A DNA stretch of 9,874 bases from Accumulibacter sp. (GCA_031264825.1 JAISDL010000195.1:1-9874); one strand, 5' to 3'; counted from the first letter of the stretch, positions 1-6,663 are shown. A program made the numbers and translations. Notes: generated by a model from the letters alone, not told the origin.

Positions 1-94
1 AAGTGCCGGCCTGGATGAGGAGTTTATCGACGAGCGTCGTTTTACCGTGGTCTACGTGGGCGATGATCGCAATATTGCGTACGGGACGGGACAT
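1..94 (-). CDS. typA: GTPase TypA/BipA, N-terminal fragment (runs off left edge)
   Basis: The first 31 codons of a translational GTPase are visible, and the gene continues beyond the left edge. The protein opens MSRPVRNIAIIAHVDHGKTT. The P-loop AHVDHGKTTL lies at residues 12-21 and is followed by VDKLL. The DHGKTTLVDKLL form fits the TypA/BipA family better than EF-G, which normally has DAGKTT, or LepA. TypA/BipA is a cytoplasmic GTPase that binds 70S ribosomes and affects ribosome assembly and stress or cold growth (family knowledge). The ATG at 92-94 sits exactly where the family starts. No good Shine-Dalgarno sequence precedes it. The gene lies 141 nt downstream of pepP on the same strand and has its own promoter candidate. 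The family call is firm; nothing can be said about the rest of the protein. Confidence 0.92.
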   Translation of the reverse strand, partial: MSRPVRNIAIIAHVDHGKTTLVDKLLIQAGT

Positions 95-123
95 GAAAGA
101 AGGAACTCACAGAAGGGGCGCCG

Positions 124-132
124 ATTCTACCA
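124..132 (-). promoter_or_regulatory. Candidate extended -10 promoter for typA
   Basis: On the minus strand the motif TGGTAGAAT fits the extended -10 pattern TGnTAnAAT, about 30 nt upstream of the typA ATG. This would give a leader of roughly 20-25 nt. I see no good -35 hexamer at 16-18 nt spacing, which is tolerable for an extended -10 promoter. The same TAGAAT core occurs in front of lptD. Predicted from sequence only. Confidence 0.45.
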
Positions 133-225
133 CTCACGCGGCGTGGGGAATAGAGGTGTTTTTGCGTGGGTGCGCAGAATTTCACGGCGCGTCGGCGTGT
201 CGGCGATTCGCAGCATCGCTCAGTG

Positions 226-233
226 CCCCCCCC
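226..233. repeat. Homopolymer run (C8; G8 on the minus strand) just after pepP
   Basis: Eight consecutive C residues on the plus strand read as G8 on the coding strand, beginning two bases after the pepP TGA. The run lies outside the coding frame, so a length change would not alter PepP. I find no convincing hairpin plus T-run terminator in the 141-nt gap that holds this tract. Confidence 0.6.
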
Positions 234-235
234 GC

Positions 236-1564
236 TCATTGCCGACCGACGAGGCTTTCGATTTCGGCGACGGTTTTCGGCGCCGACGTATACACTTCGG
301 CGCCGGTTTCGGTGACGAGAACGTCGTCCTCGATGCGGACGCCGGTTCCGTGGAAGGCTTCGGGCGCGGCGCATCCGGGGCGGAAATAAAGCCCCGGCTC
401 GACCGTCAGCGTCATCCCGGGCGCGAGGACGGCCGATTCGCGCGCCTTCGAGACGTATTCGCCCGCGTCGTGGACGTCGAGTCCGAGCCAATGCCCCGTT
501 CGGTGCATGTAGTAGGGTTTGTACGCTTCGCTTTCGATCAGGCCGTCGACCGCGCCGCTCAAGACCTTCAGGTCGACGAGCCCCTGGACGAGCACGCGCA
601 GCGCGGCCTCGTGGTACGCGTCGAAGGAGGCGCCCGGCGCGATCGCGGAAAACGCGGCGGCCTGCGCCGCGAGGACGATTTCATAGACGTCGCGCTGCGC
701 CGGAGTGAAGCGTCCTCCGACCGGGAATGTCCGCGTGATGTCGGCGGCGTAGTTCTCGAATTCGCAACCCGCGTCGATCAGGACGAGTGTTCCTTCGGCG
801 AGCGGCGCGCGATTTTCGTCGTAGTGGAGGACGCAGGCGTTGGCACCGCCGGCGACGATCGGCGGGTACGCGTGGCCGTTGGCGCCCAAGCGGCGGAATT
901 CGTAATCGAGTTCGGCTTCGAGCGCGTATTCGGCCATCCCGACGCGGCAGGCGCGCATCGCGCGCACGTGGCCCGCCGACGCGATCGCCGCGGCCTTGCG
1001 CATCAGCGCGATTTCGGACGTGTCCTTGACTCGCCGCATGTCGTCGAGGTGGACGCAAAGGTCGGCGACGCGCGTCGGAGCGCGCGTCCCGGCGCGCGAG
1101 GTAGCGCGCAGGCCGTCGATCAGCGCGAAGACGCGGGTCTCCCATTCCCGGTAAGTCCCGAAGGGGAGCCAGAGAGTTTCGACGCCGGAAAACAGTTCGG
1201 GAAGGCGCGCGTCGATTTCGGAAAAAGCGCAAGCCTCGTCGAAACCGAAAGACGCGCACGCGGCGTCCGGGCCGTAACGAAACCCCTCCCAGGTCTCGCG
1301 CGCTTCGTCTTTTTCACGACAGAAGAGCAGGCTGCGCGGCGCGGCGCCTCCGACGAGGACGACGAGCGCTTCGGGTTCCGGGAATCCGCTGAGGTAGTGG
1401 AAATAGCTGTCGGGGCGGTAGGGGTAGTACGAATCGCGGTTGCGGAGGCGCTGCGGCGCGGTCGGGACGACGGCGATTCCGTCGCCGATCCGTTCAAGCA
1501 GCGCGCGGCGGCGGGCGGCGTAAACGGAAGGCGCGAGATGCGGAGTATCAGGGAGTGCGTTCAT
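236..1564 (-). CDS. pepP: Xaa-Pro aminopeptidase (aminopeptidase P, PepP)
   Basis: PepP is a cytoplasmic metallopeptidase that removes an N-terminal residue preceding proline. The 442-residue product almost matches E. coli PepP in length (441). The N-terminal creatinase-like domain carries DSYYPYR (44-50) and YLSGFPEPEA (57-66), both close to the family. The C-terminal pita-bread domain has all five dimanganese ligands: Asp264 (LIDAG), Asp275 (ADITRTFP), His358 (GHWLGLDVHDAG), Glu389 (TVEPG) and Glu412 (RIEDD). These correspond by motif to E. coli Asp260, Asp271, His354, Glu383 and Glu406. The conserved histidines 247, 354 and 365 are also present. I chose the ATG at 1562-1564 because it overlaps the murU stop as ATGA, has GGAA five bases upstream and gives the usual length; an in-frame GTG farther upstream would extend 66 nt into murU. 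Last gene of the probable amgK-murU-pepP transcript. Confidence 0.96.
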   Translation of the reverse strand: MNALPDTPHLAPSVYAARRRALLERIGDGIAVVPTAPQRLRNRDSYYPYRPDSYFHYLSGFPEPEALVVLVGGAAPRSLLFCREKDEARETWEGFRYGPDAACASFGFDEACAFSEIDARLPELFSGVETLWLPFGTYREWETRVFALIDGLRATSRAGTRAPTRVADLCVHLDDMRRVKDTSEIALMRKAAAIASAGHVRAMRACRVGMAEYALEAELDYEFRRLGANGHAYPPIVAGGANACVLHYDENRAPLAEGTLVLIDAGCEFENYAADITRTFPVGGRFTPAQRDVYEIVLAAQAAAFSAIAPGASFDAYHEAALRVLVQGLVDLKVLSGAVDGLIESEAYKPYYMHRTGHWLGLDVHDAGEYVSKARESAVLAPGMTLTVEPGLYFRPGCAAPEAFHGTGVRIEDDVLVTETGAEVYTSAPKTVAEIESLVGRQ

Positions 1565-2265
1565 TTTGTTTCCATTGACAATGCCCGGTCGAGCGCGGCG
1601 AGTTGTTCGGGGGTTCCGACGTTGAACCACCGGCCTTTATGATGTTCCCCGGTCACGCGGCCTTGGGCGATCTCCCTGTCGAGCAGGGGGCGCAGCTTCA
1701 TGAACGTGGATTTGGGAAGCCCGGCGAAAAGAGCGGGGGTGAAAACGCCGATCCCCGCGTACGTGAGCGCCTCACCCCCCGTGTCGCCGATGCTCCGAAG
1801 GCTTTCGCCGTCGAGGCGAAAGTCGCCTTCGGGGTGGTACGGCGGGTTATCGACGAGGACGAGATGCGCCGACCGTGCGGGGTCGGAAGCGAGGTCGCGG
1901 GCGATCCGGTGCGCTTGGTCGAAGTCCCAGTCGCACCAGAGGTCGCCGTTGGCGACGAGGAAGGCGTCGTCGCCGAGCAGCGGCAGAGCGTGCGTGATTC
2001 CTCCGGCGGTTTCGAGCGCGCCGGAAGTTTCCGGCGAATAATGGATTTCGAGACCGAAACGCCGGCCGTCGCCGAGCGCGGCTTCGATTTGGCCGCCCAG
2101 GTGCGCGAGATTGACCACGATGTTGCGAAAGCCGGCGGCGGCCAGGCGTTCGATCTGATGGACGATCAGCGGTTTGCCGGCGGCGCGCAGGAGCGGTTTC
2201 GGCGTCGTGTCGGTCAGCGGGCGCATGCGTTCGCCGCGTCCCGCGGCGAGGATCATCGCTTTCAT
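1561..2265 (-). CDS. murU: N-acetylmuramate alpha-1-phosphate uridylyltransferase (MurU)
   Basis: MurU transfers UMP from UTP to MurNAc-alpha-1-phosphate, making UDP-MurNAc for peptidoglycan synthesis from recycled wall material. The 234-residue protein is a single NTP-transferase (Rossmann-like) domain. It opens MKAMILAAGRGERMRPLTDT, the GxGxRxRPLT nucleotide loop, followed by PKPLL with Lys23. NGD at 106-108 holds the expected metal-binding Asp108, ETAGG is at 85-89, YAGIGVF at 169-175 and NVGTPEQL at 215-222. That last block has Asn where many sugar nucleotidyltransferases have Asp. The protein resembles glucose-1-phosphate thymidylyltransferase and mannose-1-phosphate guanylyltransferase folds, and annotation pipelines may call it that. 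The adjoining amgK, 1 nt upstream, makes the recycling role much more likely. No strong ribosome-binding site is visible, so translation is probably coupled to amgK. Its stop overlaps the pepP start by 4 nt. Confidence 0.92.
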   Translation of the reverse strand: MKAMILAAGRGERMRPLTDTTPKPLLRAAGKPLIVHQIERLAAAGFRNIVVNLAHLGGQIEAALGDGRRFGLEIHYSPETSGALETAGGITHALPLLGDDAFLVANGDLWCDWDFDQAHRIARDLASDPARSAHLVLVDNPPYHPEGDFRLDGESLRSIGDTGGEALTYAGIGVFTPALFAGLPKSTFMKLRPLLDREIAQGRVTGEHHKGRWFNVGTPEQLAALDRALSMETK

Positions 2266-2266
2266 C

Positions 2267-3277
2267 TCAGAAGCTCAAACGCGTTTCGGTCTTCACTTCC
2301 TCGATCTCGTTCAGGACGCGCGCGAGCGGGCGCAGCTCGGTGTAGCGCGTGCAGACGCGGCGCAGATAGTCCATCACGCGCGGCAGGTCTTTCAGATAAT
2401 CGTCCTTCGCGTCGCGGTGATACAGGCGGGCAAAAATTCCGAGAACCTTGAGTTGGCGCTGCGCGCCCATCCACTCGTAATCGCGGTAAAAGTCGTAAAA
2501 GTCGAGCGGCACCGGGAGTCCCGCGGCGCGCGCGGTTTCCCAGTAGCGGATGACATAGTCAAGCTCGGTCTCCTCGTCCCACGCGATGTAGGCGTCGCGG
2601 AAGAGCGAAACGAGGTCGTAGGTGATCGGCCCATAGACGGCGTCCTGAAAGTCGAGGATGCCCGGATTGCCGTGCGCGGTCCGCATGAGGTTGCGCGAGT
2701 GGTAATCGCGGTGCACGAAAACCTTCGGTTGCGCGAGCGCGTTCTCGAGTATCTTTTCGAAGACGGCGCCAAGGTCGGCGGTCTGCCGGTCGTTCAGCGC
2801 AACGCGGCGATGGCGCGCGACGTACCACTTCGGGAAGAGGCCGATTTCACGCTGCAAGACGTTCCGGTCGTAATCGGGGAGGATACCGGGGCGGCTGGCG
2901 CGCTGGATCGCGACGAGCGCGTCGACGGCGTCACCGTAGAGTTCCCGCGCCGTCGAAGCGTCGAGCACTTTCAGGTAAGTCGTATCGCCGAAGTCGGAAA
3001 GGAGCAGGAAGCCCCGGTCGAGGTCTTCGGCTTCGACGACGGGAACATTGACGCCCGCGGCGCGAAACAGCGCGGCGACTTTCACGAAAGGACGGCAGTC
3101 CTCGTGCTCCGGCGGGGCGTCCATGACGATCCGCGTTCCGCCGTCGGGGAGCGTGATCCGAAAATAACGGCGAAAGCTCGCGTCGGACGACGCGCGCGTC
3201 AGCCGGAAATCGTGTTTTTCGCCGTCCGGCGAAAATTGGCGCTTGAGCCAGCCGTCCAACTCGGCGAGACGCGGCAT
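2267..3277 (-). CDS. amgK: Anomeric MurNAc/GlcNAc kinase (AmgK)
   Basis: AmgK phosphorylates the anomeric hydroxyl of MurNAc (and GlcNAc) with ATP to give the alpha-1-phosphate used by MurU. With MurU it bypasses MurA in the peptidoglycan-recycling route described in Pseudomonas (established for the family). The 336-residue protein has the aminoglycoside-phosphotransferase fold. It carries the nucleotide-loop region SDASFRRYFR at 31-40, VMDAPP at 51-56 and LLLSDFGDTTYL at 91-102. The catalytic loop HRDYHSRNLM at 189-198 contains the base Asp191 and Asn196, and DFQDA at 209-213 contains the metal-binding Asp209. The length matches the family. A good Shine-Dalgarno sequence (AAGAGGAA, 5-nt spacer) fixes the ATG at 3275-3277. 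It is the first gene of the minus-strand group and is divergent from lptD. General phosphotransferase annotations such as antibiotic kinase are unlikely given the MurU partner. Confidence 0.93.
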   Translation of the reverse strand: MPRLAELDGWLKRQFSPDGEKHDFRLTRASSDASFRRYFRITLPDGGTRIVMDAPPEHEDCRPFVKVAALFRAAGVNVPVVEAEDLDRGFLLLSDFGDTTYLKVLDASTARELYGDAVDALVAIQRASRPGILPDYDRNVLQREIGLFPKWYVARHRRVALNDRQTADLGAVFEKILENALAQPKVFVHRDYHSRNLMRTAHGNPGILDFQDAVYGPITYDLVSLFRDAYIAWDEETELDYVIRYWETARAAGLPVPLDFYDFYRDYEWMGAQRQLKVLGIFARLYHRDAKDDYLKDLPRVMDYLRRVCTRYTELRPLARVLNEIEEVKTETRLSF

Positions 3278-3282
3278 CGCGC

Positions 3283-3290
3283 TTCCTCTT
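3283..3290 (-). promoter_or_regulatory. Ribosome-binding site of amgK
   Basis: AAGAGGAA on the minus strand lies five bases before the amgK ATG. It is the clearest Shine-Dalgarno sequence among the starts in this window and supports the chosen amgK start. Confidence 0.7.
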
Positions 3291-3293
3291 TAG

Positions 3294-3302
3294 TGTTAGA
3301 AT
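3294..3302 (+). promoter_or_regulatory. Candidate extended -10 promoter for the lptD operon
   Basis: TGTTAGAAT on the plus strand fits TGnTAnAAT. Transcription would start near 3309 and leave a leader of about 50-65 nt before lptD. No recognisable -35 lies at the expected distance, where the sequence is the start of amgK. The predicted start point falls inside the opposing amgK -10. Predicted only. Confidence 0.4.
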
Positions 3303-3307
3303 TCATC

Positions 3308-3316
3308 ATTTTATCA
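3308..3316 (-). promoter_or_regulatory. Candidate extended -10 promoter for amgK-murU-pepP
   Basis: TGATAAAAT on the minus strand fits the extended -10 pattern. It would start transcripts near 3301, about 24 nt before the amgK ATG. A weak -35-like GTTCAC lies about 15-16 nt upstream. The neighbouring AT-rich stretch is the only one of its kind in the left half of the window. Confidence 0.45.
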
Positions 3317-3372
3317 TTCGACAGCTTCGTGAACCCTGAGTCTGAGCGCTTGTTTTTGTGTCTTACGCCCGG

Positions 3373-6300
3373 ATGATTCTTTTCCTTAGGCCTTGTAGGC
3401 AACGAGTTTTGACGCAACTCGCGGCGCGAAGCCTTCGCTTCGCGCGCGTGTCGTGCGTGCTCTGTCTGCTCGTCGGCGGATTGAATCAGGCGGCGCTTGC
3501 ACAGACTCCTACGCCCTTGCGCGTCGATCCTGCCTTGCTGGGCCTGCCGCCCGCGCGCAAACCGGAGCCGCCCGTGCGCGACGCGGCGCCTTCCGCGGGC
3601 GCCCCGCCGACCGAAGAGTCGCGGGAGGGAATCTCCGACGAAAGCCCCCGTGAAACGCCCGATTCCCCGTCAAGACGCGCGGACGAGGGTCGGGGGCGCG
3701 ATGGCGGTATGGAAGCGACGCCTCCCGTGAGCGCGCCGCAAGCGCGGGAAGAAGGGGTCTCGAAAAAGGAAGTTACCGAAGACGAGACGCGAAAAACGAG
3801 CGAAGCGGCGGCCGAAGCGAAAAGCGCGCTTCCGGCAAAGCCCGAAACATCGGGCGCGCCCCAGGAGATCGCCGCGCCGGTGAGGGCGCCCGACCCCGCG
3901 AGCGCCCCGCCGATCGAATCCGAACCCGGCTCCGACCCCGACTTCGACCCCACACCGTCGCGCGCACCGCGCGGCGATGCGCCGGACAATGCACCTGAAG
4001 CGCGCGCGCCTTCGACGGAAAAACCTCGCGCGCCGTGGGTGACGCCGGCTCCCGGCGAGGTCGAAAACACGCGCAGCCTCGGTCTTTTTCGCGTCGACCC
4101 TCGGCTGCTTGGGCTTCCCGGAGCTTTTGCGACGAATGAAGCCGGGACGGCGGAGGGGCAGAGCGCTCCGAGCGCTTCGAGCGATTCTAACGCTCCGGCT
4201 TTTTCCGGCGAGAGCTTTGAAAAGAGCGTTTATGCCGAAGAGTCGACCGACGACCTGCCGCCGCTCGCACTCAAGCTGTCCAGGACGCTCGGCGTGATGC
4301 CCGAAGGCGATTCCGGAAACGACCGCCCGATCTTCCTGATCGCCGACCGTGTCGTCGGCGACGGAGAGAGCGAAATGAACGCTTACGGCGCGGCCGAGCT
4401 ACGCAAACCCGACGTCGTCGTCAAGGCGGATCGCCTGACGTACTGGCCGGTCGAGGACGAAATCGAGGGGGAAGGCAACGCGAGGCTCGAACGCGGCCAA
4501 GACCTCGTTTCCGGGCCGAAGATGCGGATGCGGCTCGAAGACAAGGTCGGTTTTTTTGAAAACCCCACCTTCCTCGTCAAACGGCAGCCGAAAAATCTCA
4601 ATACCTTCTGGATGCGGTCCGCCGGCGACCTCGGCGCGCCCGACGACCCCGACGAGGCCGCTTCGGGTTTCGCGCCGCCGCTGATGATCGATTACAAGCG
4701 CAGGAATTCGAGCGCGATCGCGCGGACCTACTCCGACGCGCACGGCGACGCCGAGCGGCTCGACCTCGAAGGCGAAAATCATTACAACATGACGAACGCG
4801 CGTTTCACGACCTGCTCTCCGGACAACTACGACTGGTACCTCAAGGCCGACGAACTCAAGCTCGATTTCGACAAGGAAGAAGGGCGGGGACGCGGCGCGG
4901 CGCTTTATTTCAAGGATATTCCCCTGTTTTATACGCCGATCCTTCCCTTTTCGCTGAGCAACGCGCGCAAGTCGGGATTCCTCGCGCCGTCGTTCGGCGC
5001 GACGAGCAACGTCGGCGCGATGATTCGGACGCCGTATTACTGGAATATCGCGCCGAACCTCGACGCGCTCGTCACGCCGCAACTCCTTTTGAGGCGCGGG
5101 CTGCTCCTGGATTCGGAAATCCGCTACCTCGACAGGAGGAGCGACGGAAACTACGCGCGCGGACTCGCGCGCCTCAACGTTCTTCCGTCGGACAAACTGC
5201 GCGACGGGGAGAACCGCTACGGAATCTCCCTGATGCATACGCAGCATACGCGAAACGGATTCTACGGGCAGATCAATTACAACAAGGTTTCGGACGACAG
5301 GTTTTTCACCGACCTGTCGAGCAACGTTTCGATGACGTCGCAAGGCCAACTCCTGCAACAGGGGATTCTCAGCTACTACGGCGGCGGATGGTGGAACGCG
5401 ACGGCCAATTTCCAGGCCTACCAGACCCTGCAACCCGACCCGAAGAACCCGATCGTCGAACAGTACCGCATGCTTCCGCAGCTCACGTTCAACGCGCGCC
5501 AACCCGACCTCTACGGGACCGACAGCAATCTGATGGTCCAATATACGTCGTTTTCGAGGCCGAAGCAGGTGATCAACGGCTTCCTCGTCGACCCGCCGGT
5601 CGGCCAGCGCGTCGTGCTCTACCCGCAGGTCTCGCTGCCCTTTATCCGGCCGGGGTGGTACGTCACGCCGAAAGTCGGCATGAACATTCGCCGCTACTCG
5701 CTTTCGGGCGGCCCCCAGGGGCAGGAGCACGCGATCAACGTCAACCTTCCGGTGTTCAGCGTCGATTCGGGAATGACCTTCGAGCGCAAGAGCCACTGGT
5801 TCGGACGCGATTACACGCAGACCCTCGAACCGCGCCTCTACTATCTGAACATCCCGTACAAGAACCAGAGCCAGATTCCCGTGTTCGATACCGGCTTGGC
5901 CGACTTCAACTTCGCGCAGATCTTTTCCGAAAACCAGTTTTCGAGCTGGGATCGGGTCAGCAACGCCAACCAATTGACGGCCGGCCTTTCGAGCCGCCTG
6001 CTCGACCCGCGCAACGGTACGGAAATCATGCGCATGATGTTCGGGCAGCGCTTCTACTTCACGAAGGGCAAGGTCGGCCTCGTCGAAGACCCGACGCAAA
6101 CGCAGGAAGACAGGAAGTGGGACCGGTCGGACTTCCTCGCGTCGCTCAACGGGCAGATCTACCCGCATCTTTACGCCGATTTTTCGCTGCAATACAATTT
6201 TTCGGAGCGCGAGGTGAAGCGCCAGTCGATCGGGATGCGCTACGTGCCCGAACCCGGGAAGGTGTTCAACGCGGCCTACCGCTACAACCGCGACGAGGCG

Positions 6301-6663
6301 TCGCCGATCAACCAGATCGACTTTTCGGCGCAGTGGCCGATCAGCGGGCGTCTCTACGCGGTCGGGCGGCTCAATTACTCGTTCAAGGACGTCGGAACGA
6401 CGCTTTCGACGGCTTCGCAGGCGGGGCGCGTCGTCCAGGCGGTCACCGGTGTCGAGTACAAGGGCGGCTGCTGGGTTCTGCGCGGCGTCATGCAAAGGCT
6501 CGCGCTGACGCAGGATTCGACGTCGTCGGCGTTCTTCGTGCAACTCGAACTCAACGACTTCGCAAGCATCGGCTCGAATCCGATCCAGATTCTCAGGCGC
6601 AATATCCAGGGGTATAGTCTGGTCAACGAACCGTATCAGGACTCTTCGTATCTAGGGCAATGA
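3373..6663 (+). CDS. lptD: LPS-assembly protein LptD (outer-membrane LPS translocon), with extended N-terminal linker
   Basis: LptD is the outer-membrane barrel that, with lipoprotein LptE, inserts LPS into the outer leaflet. Numbering is from the ATG at 3373 (1096 aa). Residues 1-43 form a signal peptide: a basic start, a hydrophobic VSCVLCLLVGGL core and ALA before the cleavage. Residues 60 to about 295 are Pro/Ala/Glu/Ser/Asp-rich and look disordered. An LptA-like (OstA) domain follows at about 317-410 (IADRVVGDGESEMNAYG, GEGNARLERG). The barrel region then runs to the end and contains IPLFYTPILPFSLSNARKSG, GFLAPSFG and a C-terminal SNPIQILRRNIQGY. The mature protein has only two cysteines, Cys481 (FTTCSPDN) and Cys1033 (KGGCWVLR). 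Usual LptD length is about 750-850 aa, so the linker accounts for the excess. Starts at GTG 3358 or TTG 3409 are also possible, and none has a strong Shine-Dalgarno sequence. The family call is certain; the start is not. Confidence 0.96.
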   Translation: MILFLRPCRQRVLTQLAARSLRFARVSCVLCLLVGGLNQAALAQTPTPLRVDPALLGLPPARKPEPPVRDAAPSAGAPPTEESREGISDESPRETPDSPSRRADEGRGRDGGMEATPPVSAPQAREEGVSKKEVTEDETRKTSEAAAEAKSALPAKPETSGAPQEIAAPVRAPDPASAPPIESEPGSDPDFDPTPSRAPRGDAPDNAPEARAPSTEKPRAPWVTPAPGEVENTRSLGLFRVDPRLLGLPGAFATNEAGTAEGQSAPSASSDSNAPAFSGESFEKSVYAEESTDDLPPLALKLSRTLGVMPEGDSGNDRPIFLIADRVVGDGESEMNAYGAAELRKPDVVVKADRLTYWPVEDEIEGEGNARLERGQDLVSGPKMRMRLEDKVGFFENPTFLVKRQPKNLNTFWMRSAGDLGAPDDPDEAASGFAPPLMIDYKRRNSSAIARTYSDAHGDAERLDLEGENHYNMTNARFTTCSPDNYDWYLKADELKLDFDKEEGRGRGAALYFKDIPLFYTPILPFSLSNARKSGFLAPSFGATSNVGAMIRTPYYWNIAPNLDALVTPQLLLRRGLLLDSEIRYLDRRSDGNYARGLARLNVLPSDKLRDGENRYGISLMHTQHTRNGFYGQINYNKVSDDRFFTDLSSNVSMTSQGQLLQQGILSYYGGGWWNATANFQAYQTLQPDPKNPIVEQYRMLPQLTFNARQPDLYGTDSNLMVQYTSFSRPKQVINGFLVDPPVGQRVVLYPQVSLPFIRPGWYVTPKVGMNIRRYSLSGGPQGQEHAINVNLPVFSVDSGMTFERKSHWFGRDYTQTLEPRLYYLNIPYKNQSQIPVFDTGLADFNFAQIFSENQFSSWDRVSNANQLTAGLSSRLLDPRNGTEIMRMMFGQRFYFTKGKVGLVEDPTQTQEDRKWDRSDFLASLNGQIYPHLYADFSLQYNFSEREVKRQSIGMRYVPEPGKVFNAAYRYNRDEASPINQIDFSAQWPISGRLYAVGRLNYSFKDVGTTLSTASQAGRVVQAVTGVEYKGGCWVLRGVMQRLALTQDSTSSAFFVQLELNDFASIGSNPIQILRRNIQGYSLVNEPYQDSSYLGQ
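3520..3549 (+). repeat. LptD internal motif copy 1 (RVDPALLGLP)
   Basis: This segment encodes residues 50-59 of LptD, a few residues after the signal-peptide cleavage site. A second copy lies 190 residues farther on. Seven of ten codons differ between the copies, but only one residue does (Ala versus Arg). This is a protein-level repeat, not a fresh DNA duplication. Confidence 0.8.
4090..4119 (+). repeat. LptD internal motif copy 2 (RVDPRLLGLP)
   Basis: This segment encodes residues 240-249 of LptD, about 70 residues before the LptA-like domain. It matches copy 1 at nine of ten residues. The two copies bracket most of the low-complexity segment. Confidence 0.8.

Noticed and set aside
95..235. 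Search for a terminator or small RNA between pepP and typA
   Set aside because: Only weak imperfect inverted repeats such as TGCGAAT...ATTCTGCGCA are seen, with no following T-run on the minus strand.
1565..1630. Upstream in-frame GTG start that would lengthen PepP by 22 residues
   Set aside because: It would overlap murU by 70 nt and add an Arg-rich tail not typical of PepP; the ATGA-overlap start gives the normal length.
47..1642. A 531-codon open frame on the plus strand opposite pepP and the end of murU
   Set aside because: It is antisense to genes with complete catalytic motifs, is very rich in Arg, Val and Asp with no recognisable domain, and is the kind of open antisense frame expected in GC-rich coding DNA.
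3331..3345. GAAC...TCTGA resembling a sigma-E promoter before lptD
   Set aside because: The two elements are only about 6 nt apart, whereas sigma-E promoters need roughly 16 nt between GGAACTT and TCTGA.
2174..3376. A 400-codon plus-strand open frame opposite amgK
   Set aside because: It is antisense to an intact kinase gene, crosses the divergent promoter region and has no recognisable family.
4399..6543. A 714-codon open frame on the minus strand inside lptD
   Set aside because: It mirrors the lptD coding strand, has an Arg/Val/Glu-rich composition with no domain, and has no spacing or start signals of its own.
5388..6617. A second long plus-strand frame overlapping the lptD barrel
   Set aside because: It is out of frame with an unambiguous LptD C-terminal domain and consists of Arg/Pro-rich shadow sequence.
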